A stretch of DNA of 64,000 nucleotides, taken from positions 146,450,233-146,514,232 of the forward strand of contig CM067359.1 of assembly GCA_034401795.1 (NCBI GenBank), written 5' to 3'. Positions 56,062 through 64,000 of the stretch are shown piece by piece (within the stretch, counting starts at the first letter, position 1; each line of letters begins with the position of its first letter). The stretch is from Chaetoderma sp. LZ-2023a. Lineage: Eukaryota > Mollusca > Caudofoveata > Chaetodermatida > Chaetodermatidae. The position numbers and the translations under genes are program-made. The notes under the pieces are model-generated. The model made no database searches. It was not told the origin of the DNA and worked only from the letters and a program-made list of their open reading frames with translations.

Positions 56062-56793
56062 CTAGCGGCGGAGTAGGCTGATCCCGAGTGCCATGATAGC
56101 GAGGCCTGACACCACACGTAGAGCTACCACCGGAAGCGGTGTCATGTCGACTGGCTGCAGTGTCGGGGCGCCTGGAACTGGCGTGTCGACTGGCTGCAGT
56201 GTCCGGGTCGGAACGACTGTATGGCTCGTACGACGCGTAGGTGCGTTGATGGCAGTGTTGAAGCCGAAGTGGACACCGGGGGAACTCCCCTCGACTATCA
56301 TGTTGTTATAGCCCCTGACTTGGAAGTCCTCGATGTTCACGATGATGTTGCTCGGAATCAACTGTAGGTGTGGCGAAATGGCAAAGTCAAGTTTGCGACG
56401 GGTCTTCTGCAACCCCTGCTGGACCTCTGCTCCGCTGACACCATCTATGGAATGCCGCAGCTGGGTCTGTGCTGTAAGGAGGCAGTAGCACAGTGCTTCC
56501 AGGGACTGGGTGATCCGAACGATCCCTGCTGATGTGAGGCCTGAGGTGGTGTGTGGGACAAAGTACTTCCACACATCTGGATAGTCCTGCCGCAAGCCAG
56601 TGATGGTGATGGGGCGGTTGGTCAGCGGTCGTGGGTTGACGGAAAAGCTGATTCGGGACCCTCCATCCACTGTGATGGAGAACGGTGTTAGCTCTGGTAT
56701 ATCATCCAGTAGACCTCTCAGGCCAGTCAAGGGTGTACCCAGGAGGGGCGGTTGGCTCCGGATGACTGTCGTGAGGTTCAGTGGGAAGGCCAT
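56062..56793 (-). CDS. Polinton C protein with C-terminal membrane anchor
   Basis: An open frame of 243 codons starting MAFPLNLTTVI. The N-terminal two thirds look like a beta-rich domain (ELTPFSITVDGGSRISFSV, NRPITITGLRQDYPDVWKYF, IVNIEDFQVRGYNNMIVEG). A Pro/Thr linker repeats LQPVDTPVPGAP / LQPVDMTPLP. The C-terminus is a membrane segment (VVSGLAIMALGISLL). It might be a minor virion protein or a membrane-displayed protein. There is no counterpart in Polinton A, where the 5.3-kb block sits. The family is not recognised. Confidence 0.55.
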   Translation of the reverse strand: MAFPLNLTTVIRSQPPLLGTPLTGLRGLLDDIPELTPFSITVDGGSRISFSVNPRPLTNRPITITGLRQDYPDVWKYFVPHTTSGLTSAGIVRITQSLEALCYCLLTAQTQLRHSIDGVSGAEVQQGLQKTRRKLDFAISPHLQLIPSNIIVNIEDFQVRGYNNMIVEGSSPGVHFGFNTAINAPTRRTSHTVVPTRTLQPVDTPVPGAPTLQPVDMTPLPVVALRVVSGLAIMALGISLLRR

Positions 56794-56936
56794 CTATGCT
56801 GGCATTCTTAAAGGTACCATACAGGCAGCACACTATTTGTAGTCGTCTCAACTCCAGAGGAGTCGCCTCGCCGTAACTTCTCGGTTTTTAACTCCTCCAT
56901 ATCAACCCGCCCGCTGGAGCTTTTGAGGTATTGCTG

Positions 56937-57448
56937 TCACACTTTAGGTTTCTCCATGCGGTACAGGGCTTGGACCTTCAATATATGGTGGTATTCTTCA
57001 TCGGTGACCTGGCCATCCTCGAGAGCTTTGCTGACAGACTCGTCGATAGTTAGTAGCATACTTTGTGCCAGTGCCACGTACTTAGCATGAGCTTCTCCAG
57101 CCTCCTTGTGATCTGCCGCTGCCCCACCCCCATGCCCGTGGCAAAGACTGGCGGCTAGTGTCACGCAACCCAGCGGGATGGCGACGATGGTCCCCACCCC
57201 TGTAGCAAGAGTGGCCACAGCTGCCACCCCAGCACTGGCTCCAATCACACCCACAGCAGTAGTTGTACACGCGAGGACATTGTAGGGTATCTTTTATCGC
57301 CTGAGCGTTCTGCTGTACTTTTCTGCCTCATGGCCGAGATTCTGATGGTATCTATCTGCTGGAGTAGCCAGCCGTGGATGGTACCGCCCTCGTCGGCCGT
57401 CAGAGAGGGGTATATTTCTGATTGCTTCCGCCACTCTGATTTTGCCAT
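56937..57448 (-). pseudogene. Polinton C membrane protein (fossil)
   Basis: Starts MAKSEWRKQSEIYPSLTADEGG with a helical N-terminal part (WLLQQIDTIRISAM). A long Gly/Ala-rich hydrophobic region (GVIGASAGVAAVATLATGVG, IPLGCVTLAASL) follows. It ends in a soluble helical tail (YVALAQSMLLTIDESVSKAL, VTDEEYHHILKVQALYRM). It is a two-segment membrane protein of unknown role and is broken. Confidence 0.45.
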
Positions 57449-57459
57449 ATTCCTGGAGA

Positions 57460-58098
57460 TTAAGCCTGCATCACCTGCAGAAGCTGCTCATGAGTCCTAG
57501 AAGGGTACATTTTGAAGAGTCTGGCGAACCATGCCAGCTTGCTGGTTTCGAGACAGACGTCTCTTAGACAGAGTTCATCCAGCACTATGTCGGGTGCCAG
57601 TAGCTTTCTGAGACGTGACATCTGGAACTTCACCTTATGACCAAGATAGTAGGTCCGCCGCTGGATGGCTTTCTTGGTCTTACACTTCTGTGCCATCTCC
57701 TCTTCCCACTGTATGACATCTGGCTTATCGTCGTCTGTGAAGACACCTGGCTCATCATCATATGTGAAGACATCTGGCTCATAGTCCTGCTTACTCTCTG
57801 GCTCATCCTCGTCCGTGGTCTCTGCTGCATCGTCCGGGTCTCCGCTACATCTGGCTCATCGTCCCGCTTACTCTCCTCCAGGATGGCCTGCCAGTATCGG
57901 GAACCTTCACTGTTCCTTCGCCTCCTTGCAAGGCCCGCGTTTCATTGATACAAGCTCTCCCGCTGTAGCCACTCCTTGTTGCAGTGCGAGCATCTGTTCG
58001 TTTAAGGCCTTTATCTGTGCAGGGGTCATGAAGGGGCAACCCTGTAGCAGGCTCTTCATCATCTCGGCAAAGGTCAGATATTCCTGGTGTGATATCAT
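57460..58098 (-). pseudogene. Polinton C acidic protein of unknown function (fossil)
   Basis: Starts MISHQEYLTFAEMMKSLL with MTPAQIKALNEQMLALQQG. The middle is an acidic repeat (DEPDV, DDEPGVF, DDDKPDV type). The end is basic and helical (AQKCKTKKAIQRRTYYLGHKV, FQMSRLRKLLAPDIVLDELC). It is broken and no family was recognised. Confidence 0.4.
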
Positions 58099-58475
58099 GT
58101 CATCAGGTCAATGAGTAATAAGAGTGTAAACTCTAAATGGGCGTCCGATATCCCATCCGTGCTGGCATATATGTTAATGGAGGGGCTGTCAAACAGGTGA
58201 TTTACAGGTGTGAACAGGCTAGGACTGATAGCTTTCCATAGGTTGCTGTTGGCACCTGGGAGATACTCTATCACGTCCCGGCCGACTTCTACCAGTGAGC
58301 TGCTGTGTGCACTGCCTAGAGGTTGATGTAGCACATCGGCGTGTATGTATGTTGTGCCCCGCTGGGGTACCTCGAAGAGGACCCATTCTACACACTACTG
58401 TACCACCCATCTCCCCTCTAGAGAGGGTGAGATTACATTCTCACCACCGGAGAGCAGCAGTCGGACAATCGGCAT
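58095..58475 (-). pseudogene. Polinton C small protein (MPIVRLLL copy)
   Basis: Counterpart of the open frame at 22129-22512: the same MPIVRLLL start, HADVLHQPLG, VGRDVIEYLPGANSNLWKAI, FTPVNHLFDS and LEFTLLLLIDL end. It is paired divergently with the 325-residue gene. This copy is interrupted. Confidence 0.55.
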
Positions 58476-58514
58476 GGTTATATGTCTTGGTTTAAACCCC
58501 TCCTATAGCGTGCT
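58476..58514. promoter_or_regulatory. Divergent promoter-like module, Polinton C
   Basis: GTTTAAAC at 58490-58497 and CTATAG at about 58503-58508, between ATGs at 58475 (-) and 58515 (+). Equivalent to 22513-22565. Confidence 0.5.
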
Positions 58515-59492
58515 ATGGAACCCATATTTGCTCACTCGACTGGTCTTGCTGACCTGGCAGATGTGTACGCAGTTGATGCTGCCAAGGTAGAAGAGAGCAA
58601 TGGCAAGTCATTCGCCCTACAGTACGAAGCAAACTCAAAGGCATTCTCCCTCCACCCCATTGGTGGTGATGGGGTGGAGCTGCTCACAGACCTCAAGGAT
58701 GTTTCGAAGGAGTGCCTGGGTCGCAACATAGATAGCCACAAGATCATGTTTCGGTACGATTTCCCGAAGAGGAAGTACATCCTTGAGCCGTTGATTGAGC
58801 TCTTGGATACAGAGGTGGCAGACATCAACACCCTAAATAACGACCTCAGCCTTCATCTGGTCAAACCCTATTCAAGTGGTGCCCCACCGATGGCCCATGA
58901 TGGTTTGCTATTGACCCTGGCAAAAAACCTGCAGTTCATATTTGAGAAGAATGAAGTGTGGTACCGCGCTGGACCTGGGGGTGACTGGCGAACATGGTTG
59001 CCCCTATATAGGCCTCCCGCAGTCATTGACATAGAGGTTACTCCCCTCTCCACTGTTGTGAAAAAGGATGGGACAGTTCGAAAGCTCTACAATCGGGGAT
59101 CATCCTTCCTCACCTACATAGGTGAACGTGTCTCCCTGACGAGGGTAGGTCACCGGATCGGGGTTACAGGTGGAAAGCTGCTGCTGCCTCGTCCATTCGA
59201 TGGACCAGAAGAAGCGGTTAACCTCCAGGAGAGCACCCTACGGGTAGATGGTGTGTCACATGTCTCCAAAGTCAAGGGTGCTGTTAAACTGCTTCAGCGA
59301 GTCGGACTCACTAGCCCGCAAACGACTCATATAGTCCTAGAGCTACGTTTCTTAGCCGGCGGCAGAGTGAAGCAGCTAGCCACTGCCCCTGAGGGGATGA
59401 AGATCACTATCGATCCTGATGGAACAGGGCTCACTCTGGCACAGATATTTCTCGAGGGGTTCACTCTGTTCAGTTTAACTCTTCATATATAG
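58515..59492 (+). CDS. Polinton C 325-residue protein
   Basis: An uninterrupted frame of 325 codons starting MEPIFAHSTGLADL. Landmarks: SKAFSLHPIGGDGVELLTDL, FRYDFPKRKYILEPLIELL, GPGGDWRTWLPLYRPPAV, YNRGSSFLTYIGE, GVTGGKLLLPRPFDGPEEAV, LELRFLAGGRVKQL and an ending FLEGFTLFSLTLHI. Predicted mostly beta with a few helices. The Polinton A copy is colinear, with conservation to the last residue. It is a candidate structural (penton-like or other jelly-roll) protein by size and place; I could not identify the fold. It overlaps the promoter-like box of the next gene. Confidence 0.65.
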   Translation: MEPIFAHSTGLADLADVYAVDAAKVEESNGKSFALQYEANSKAFSLHPIGGDGVELLTDLKDVSKECLGRNIDSHKIMFRYDFPKRKYILEPLIELLDTEVADINTLNNDLSLHLVKPYSSGAPPMAHDGLLLTLAKNLQFIFEKNEVWYRAGPGGDWRTWLPLYRPPAVIDIEVTPLSTVVKKDGTVRKLYNRGSSFLTYIGERVSLTRVGHRIGVTGGKLLLPRPFDGPEEAVNLQESTLRVDGVSHVSKVKGAVKLLQRVGLTSPQTTHIVLELRFLAGGRVKQLATAPEGMKITIDPDGTGLTLAQIFLEGFTLFSLTLHI

Positions 59493-59494
59493 CC

Positions 59495-59902
59495 ATGATT
59501 CTCATCATACTGCTCGTGCTGGCATCTACAGCAGTGGCACAGGGCGCTGAGACTGCCATGATATTGGATGCCAAGTGGGCCCACTTCCGGGATGACCCCC
59601 AGTACAATCCTTGGGTCGACCCCTTGCGGAGAAACATTTACAACCGCTTTCACCCACGTAAAGAGATCGAGTCTGTCTGCCACTTCTATGGGGTGGAGAG
59701 GGTAGCCCGTGGTTGTCTTCTGGAGATTCCTGCTCAGCACCAGATTCTCTGCGTAACATGTGAACATGCCAGAGTCTGCCGTGGTTCACATGCTAATCAC
59801 TTTAGCCTCCTCCCAGGTCAGCGTTGTCAAGGTAGATGGAAGCCCCTATGGGTAGTCCCATCATGCCGATGCGACTCTGGCAGAGACTACGTGTTTGTCT
59901 GA
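59495..59902 (+). CDS. Polinton C secreted Cys-rich protein
   Basis: An open frame of 135 codons starting two bases after the previous gene's stop. Residues 1-17 (MILIILLVLASTAVAQG) are a clear signal peptide. The mature part has eight cysteines (about residues 62, 74, 86, 89, 95, 111, 124, 126), with CHFYGVERVARGC, ILCVTCEHARVC and a C-terminal VVPSCRC. Four cysteine pairs and a terminal PSCxC recall cystine-knot ligands such as Spaetzle-like or IL-17-like factors, but this is only pattern resemblance. GTTTAAC (59473-59479) and ATATATAG lie just upstream. Its 3' end lies inside the right TIR. The Polinton A copy keeps most cysteines. Confidence 0.65.
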   Translation: MILIILLVLASTAVAQGAETAMILDAKWAHFRDDPQYNPWVDPLRRNIYNRFHPRKEIESVCHFYGVERVARGCLLEIPAQHQILCVTCEHARVCRGSHANHFSLLPGQRCQGRWKPLWVVPSCRCDSGRDYVFV

Positions 59903-60217
59903 GCCTACACAGAATAGAGAGAGAGGCCGGCCCTGTAGATGATGGCGATCAGTGGTGTATATCACTGTGGAGGGTTGTCTCTAAATGGGCGTTCAGCCCC
60001 TGGTAGTAGTAGTGTCGGGATGATCCTACCTCCCTGGCAGCCGTTCGGCGATCCGTGGTGGCCCCCGTCTCAACAACCTATGCCCCAGGGATTGAGAGGG
60101 TGGTGGGGGCTCATTTGTCTAAATGGAAATCCAGTTGATGGAGGGGGGGGTGCTCATTTGTCTAAATGGAAATCCAGTTGAGGGAGGTGGTATCATTTTA
60201 CTACCGACACTACTACT
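59866..60217. repeat. Right terminal inverted repeat of Polinton C
   Basis: Inverse of 40977-41320, starting in the last codons of the Cys-rich gene and ending CCGACACTACTACT. Two copies of CTCATTTGTCTAAATGG lie at about 60110-60175. Confidence 0.9.
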
Positions 60218-60999
60218 GGTCTTAATTTGATTGAAAGCTGTTGCTGCCGATGGCATCAATGGCTTCCAATCAAATAAAGTCCAAAATATCCAACAGCACA
60301 TTTCTTAGATCGTATTCAAAATTGTGCTGCATAACATAGTATTTCAATCTTGTTTTGTAGACATATTAACTTATTTATGTGCTGTACCGTATCAAATTGT
60401 TAGTATATCTATACAATTGAACATGTTGCATGTAGATATTTCGCATTCATACATGTAATTTAACATTTAATTTTTTTTTTTCAAAATACTTAAAAATAAT
60501 AATTTAACCCGTAGCAAACTGATGTCAATATTCTATATTTTACTGTGTCAATAGCAAAGAAACTTGTTTACATTTTTCACCAATTTTGGTGGAACATGTT
60601 GCTGTCTATGACAGCACCATCTTCCACCAAATTTGTTGAAAAACGAATTCCAGTTCATCTTTTAATTTAATTTGAAAATTAAAAATTTTGACATCAGACT
60701 GGTAAGGGTTAAGAACATCTGTACATACATGTATCATGACTTCTGTCTTTAACCCATTCACCGATGAATTCCCCATCTGAATTTCAAACCAACCATGTAA
60801 TCTAATGCAGGAAAGCGGTTGAAGATATTGCAATTAATATTTAACTGGGCAGCCCTGTCTTCCAGCCAGCCATATTCATTTCTAAATATTCAACAGATTA
60901 TGCTTTACTTATTAAAAAATGTAATTTATCAAGGATTTCTCGCTGAAAGGTGTTAAATTAAATGCATTCTATTTTACTATTAATACATGCTTTACTCAG
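60218..60999. other. Intron 3' part of the LOTUS gene
   Basis: Holds the rest of the P1 foldback interrupted by Polinton C (60218-60299) and a TTAA-flanked MITE (60508-60708). It ends in CATGCTTTACTCAG (acceptor AG at 60998-60999). No other coding signal. Confidence 0.75.
60508..60708. mobile_element. Complete TTAA-flanked palindromic MITE (family P2)
   Basis: TTAA at 60504-60507 and 60709-60712. Ends CCCGTAGCAAACTGATGTCAA and TTGACATCAGACTGGTAAGGG-type inverse. The central hairpin is TTCACCAATTTTGGTGGAAC...GGTGCTGTCATAG-type. The TTAA target and CCC ends suggest a piggyBac-mobilised element. Remnants lie at 36746-37100, 39190-39345 and 39903-40030. Confidence 0.75.
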
Positions 61000-61137
61000 G
61001 AATATCTATCAAAAAATAACAAATGGACAGACAAAGTGGAGCTTGAGGACTTCATGAATTACCTGGTGAAGACATACAGCGTCCCTACTGCCTTTCATCT
61101 CGGTGTCCGCATTCGAAGTCTTGCTCTTGCAATTCAG
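61000..61137 (+). CDS. LOTUS-domain protein, second coding exon
   Basis: Bounded by TTTACTCAG| and CAG|GTGTGT. Its 46 codons are open in phase 0, the phase left by the donor at 39060/39061, and read EYLSKNNKWTDKVELEDFMN then YLVKTYSVPTAFHLGVRIRS and LALAIQ. The helical composition matches the end of exon 1 (EITTADVFTHLE|EYLSKN), so it very likely continues the same helical domain. An alternative end at 61158 adds seven in-frame codons. Later exons must lie beyond the window. Confidence 0.75.
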
Positions 61138-61166
61138 GTGTGTATTCTTGCAATTCAGGTGTGTAT
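61125..61166 (+). repeat. 21-bp tandem duplication of the splice donor
   Basis: TCTTGCAATTCAGGTGTGTAT occurs at 61125-61145 and again at 61146-61166 without change. Each copy has a CAG|GTGTGT donor (cuts at 61137/61138 and 61158/61159). The extra unit is 21 bp, so both donors keep phase. Confidence 0.9.
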
Positions 61167-61519
61167 TTAATGCCTTTCTGATCAGGCCAGCTAAAGTAGG
61201 CCTCTGCGGTGGTCTTGAGGAATGGCTAAGAGAAGAGTATTTCAAAAACTAACATTGGAATGCCTGGCTCAGTAAGCGGACCAGTTATTTCACTGATAAT
61301 TTTTCTAAAATAATCTCTGCCTATTTGCTTGACCAATTCGATTCATTAAGCGGTGTTAAGGTGTTAAAGACTGGCAGTCTAAATATAACATGATCAATTT
61401 GAGTTTGCAGACCCTCACGCTCTCATTGTTGCCGCATTGTACAGTTGATGCCATGGCAGTCATCTGTCCATCCATCCGTCCGTCATCTGTCCATCCGTCC
61501 GTCCGTCCAACATCAAACG
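61167..61519. other. Intron 2 start of the LOTUS gene
   Basis: Contains a diverged relative of the CTGGAATGACTGGCTCGG stem-loop (about 61250-61305) and CCGTCCGTCC tracts (about 61468-61508) that form the head of the monomer array. No exon was recognised. Confidence 0.5.
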
Positions 61520-64000
61520 ACTTCTCAAGAACCACTGGGCCGATTTCAATTATATTTGTCAGGAAGCATCCTTAGGCGATAGGGATCCAAGTTTGTTCAA
61601 ATGAACCTGATCGGCCAATTTGGCCGGCGGCCATCTTGTATTTAGGACGATTTTAGGAAATGGCTTTAAAAATCTCCGAAACCGCTTAGGGGATTGATGC
61701 AAATCTCATGAAATATAATCTAGGGCAAGAGCTGAACCAAATTTGTTCAAGGGAACTTGATTGGTCCCATGGTTCGGTGGCCATCTTGGTTGACCTAGTT
61801 TTAGTGAAAATGACTTCTCCAGAACCGCTGAAGGGATCGGGCCGAAATTTGGCAGATATGATTAGGGCCTAAGGGCCATTAGAGTTTGTTCAAGAGAAGT
61901 TGATCCCTAAAAAAACATGGCCGCCGTGGGCCAATCAAAAGATAGCGTGTTTGGTGGCCATATTGGATTTTTTTTTTTTGATGGATTTTGAGGCTGAAAT
62001 TGGTTTTGTATGTGTTTTACGGTATTCTGATCATGAATTTACAATTTTCGAAACTGTCGGATAAATGGTTTGGCGGCCATCTTGGATCATTTTCCCGCCA
62101 AAAGCTCCCATACTAGAGCAATGGGAAATTTAAAATGTTTTTTTCTCGCGAACTACTGATCCGATTTCAATTATATTTTGCAGGACGCATCCTTATGGCA
62201 TAGCGATTCAAGTTAGTAAAAATGAAGATGATCGTCCAATTGGGCCGGCGGCCATCTTGGATTCTGTCTGATTTTTAGAAACGTCTAAAAATCTCCGAAA
62301 CCGCTTGGGCGATTGATGCAAACCTCATGAAATATGATTTAGGGCAAGTGCTGAGCCAAATTTGTTCAAGGGAACTTGATTGGTCAAATGGTTCGGCGGC
62401 CATCTTCGTTGACCTGGTTATAGCGAAAATGACTTCTCCAGAACCGCTGAGGGGATCGGGCCGCAATTTGACAGATATGATAAGATAAAGTTTGTTCAAG
62501 AGAAGTTGATTTCTCAAAAAGCATCGTCAAAATATAGCATGTTTGGCGGCCATATTGGATTTTTTTATTTGATGGATTTTGAGGCCGAAATTGGTTTTGT
62601 ATGTGTTTTGCGGTATTCTGATCACGAATTTACAATTTTCGAAACTGTCGGATAAATGGTTTGGCGGCCATCTTGGATCATTTTCCCGCCGAAAGCTCCC
62701 ATACTAAAGCAATGGGAAATTTAAAATGAGAACTACTGGGCTGATTTCAATTATATTTGGCAGGAAGCATCCTTAAGGCATAGAGATTCAAGTTTGTTCA
62801 AACGAACCCGATCTGCCAATTTGGTCGACAGCCATCTTGGATTTCGTCCGATTTTTAGAAATGTCTTTAAAAATCTTTTTCTCCAAAACCGTTTGAGGGA
62901 TTGATTCAGACCTCACGAAATATGATCTAGGGTAAGAGCTGAACCAAGTTTGTTGAAGGGAACTTGATTGACCAAATGGTGCAGTGGCCATCTCGGATGA
63001 CCTAGTTTTCTCAAAAATGACCTTCCCTAGAACCGCTGAAGCGATCAGGCCGAAATTTCTGATATATGATTAGGGCCTAAGGGCCATTAATGTTTGTTCA
63101 AGAGAAGTTAACCCATCAAAAAACATGACCGTGGTAGGCCAATCAAAATATAGCGTGTTTGGTGGCCATTTTGGATTTTTTTATTTGATGGATTTTGATG
63201 CCAAAATTGGTTTTATATATGTTTTTGGGTATTCTGATCTCAAATTTGCAATTTTCGGCGCTGTCAGATAAACGGTTTGCGGGACATCTTAGATCATTTT
63301 CCCACCAAAAGCTCCCATACTAAAGCAATGGGAAATTTTAAATGTCTTTCTCGAGAACTACGGGGGCCGATTTCAATTATATTTGGCAGGAAGCATCCTT
63401 AGGGCATAGAGATTCCATTTTGTTCAAACGAAGCCGATCGGCCAATTTGGCCGGCGGCCATCTTGGATTTCGGATGATTTTTAGAAATGTCTAAAAATCT
63501 CCAAAACCATTTGAGGGATCAATTCAGACCTCATGAAATATGATCTATGGTAAGAGCTGACCCAAGTTTGTTCAACGGAACTTGATTGACTAAATGGTTC
63601 AGTGGCCATCTTGGATGACCTCGTTTTGGCAAAAACGACTTCGTCCCCAGAACCGCTGAAGCGATCAGGCCGAAATTTGCGATATATGATTAAGGACTAA
63701 GGGCCATTAAAGTTTGTTCAAGAGAAGTTGATCTGTCAAAAAAACTGGCTGCTTTAAAATGTCTTGAAAAATCTCCAAAACCGCTTGGGTGATCAATTGA
63801 AAACGCATGAAATATCATGAAGGGCAAGAGCTGCACCAAGTTTGTTTCAAAGGAACTTGATTGGCCAAATGGTTTGGTGGCCATTTTGGATAACCTAATT
63901 TTTGCCAAAATGACCCCAGAACTACTGAGTGAAATTTGGGAGATATAAATAGCCGCCGAGTGCCATTAAAGTTTCTTCAAGGGAAGCGCTATGTCAGAAA
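61520..64000. repeat. Second tandem array of about 165-bp monomers
   Basis: Same family as 33806-36745. The ACTGGGCCGATTTCAATTATA landmark recurs at about 61530, 62150, 62731 and 63356 (period about 580-625 bp). Units include AAGTTTGTTCAA, GGCGGCCATCTTGGAT and AACCGCTGAAGGGATC. It runs off the right edge. No gene was recognised. Confidence 0.8.

Larger units (their letters stand above)
40977..60217. mobile_element. Polinton/Maverick C in a host intron (fossil, about 19.2 kb)
   Basis: Ends AGCAGTAGTGTCGG and CCGACACTACTACT are inverted, and inversion extends about 345 bp. GGTCT directly flanks both ends (40972-40976 and 60218-60222), a 5-bp perfect duplication where 6 is usual. Parts in order: a minisatellite, protein-primed PolB (+, split by a DIRS-like element), acidic membrane protein (-), coiled-coil protein (+), virion-protein candidate (-), helical protein (+), possible ATPase part (-), membrane-anchored proteins (-), small protein (-), 325-residue protein (+) and Cys-rich secreted protein (+). 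No integrase or protease was recognised. It is broken (of the order of ten breaks, plus the inserted element), with several open frames remaining. Confidence 0.87.

Overview
The window is eukaryotic and reads as a mobile-element-dense stretch of a marine invertebrate genome, most likely a mollusc or another lophotrochozoan. The evidence is an intron-bearing LOTUS-domain gene, Polinton/Maverick elements, BEL/Pao and DIRS-like retroelements, an RNase H-bearing LINE, hAT and piggyBac-type non-autonomous elements, a SINE with the TGTCGTAAGAGGCGACTAA-type core common in lophotrochozoans, and tandem families with AGCTCACCTG...GTGAGCT heads and GTCCGTCC tracts of the kind known from molluscs. No bacterial gene, rRNA, tRNA or CRISPR array was recognised. 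The species assignment is inference.

Layout. 1-1242 is the gag end of a BEL/Pao fossil on the minus strand. 1415-2853 is A-rich repeat DNA. 2854-27309 is one large fossil Polinton (called A here), with terminal inverted repeats starting AGT(G/A)GTTATAAAATA. Inside it lie a nearly complete I-group LINE (10223-14195), a 5.3-kb foreign repeat block (15578-20921), an hAT element (20967-22023), a (CAT)n tract, an RTE-like LINE tail and a SINE. The 5.3-kb block recurs outside the Polinton at 28027-33393. 33241-37100 holds a second hAT-like element, foldback elements and a tandem array of about 165-bp monomers arranged in units of about 620 bp.

A host gene begins at 37696. Its first coding exon encodes a LOTUS (OST-HTH) protein (ATG at 37717, donor at 39061) and an in-phase second exon lies at 61000-61137. 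The roughly 21.9-kb intron between them holds a second Polinton (C, 40977-60217), flanked by GGTCT direct repeats and itself split by a DIRS-like tyrosine-recombinase retroelement (about 43520-50990). The array of about 165-bp monomers resumes at 61520 and runs off the right edge.

The two Polintons have unrelated ends and clearly different protein-primed DNA polymerases. They nevertheless share a colinear block of genes: an acidic membrane protein, a coiled-coil/membrane protein, a virion-protein candidate, an alpha-helical protein, a small protein, a 325-residue protein and a signal-peptide-bearing Cys-rich protein. Several of these genes sit in divergent pairs around a recurring TTTAAAC plus TATATA promoter-like module. 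This shared block, the secreted Cys-rich protein and the repeated promoter module are the most interesting items here. All the virus-like elements are fossils with multiple breaks, although some single reading frames remain open.
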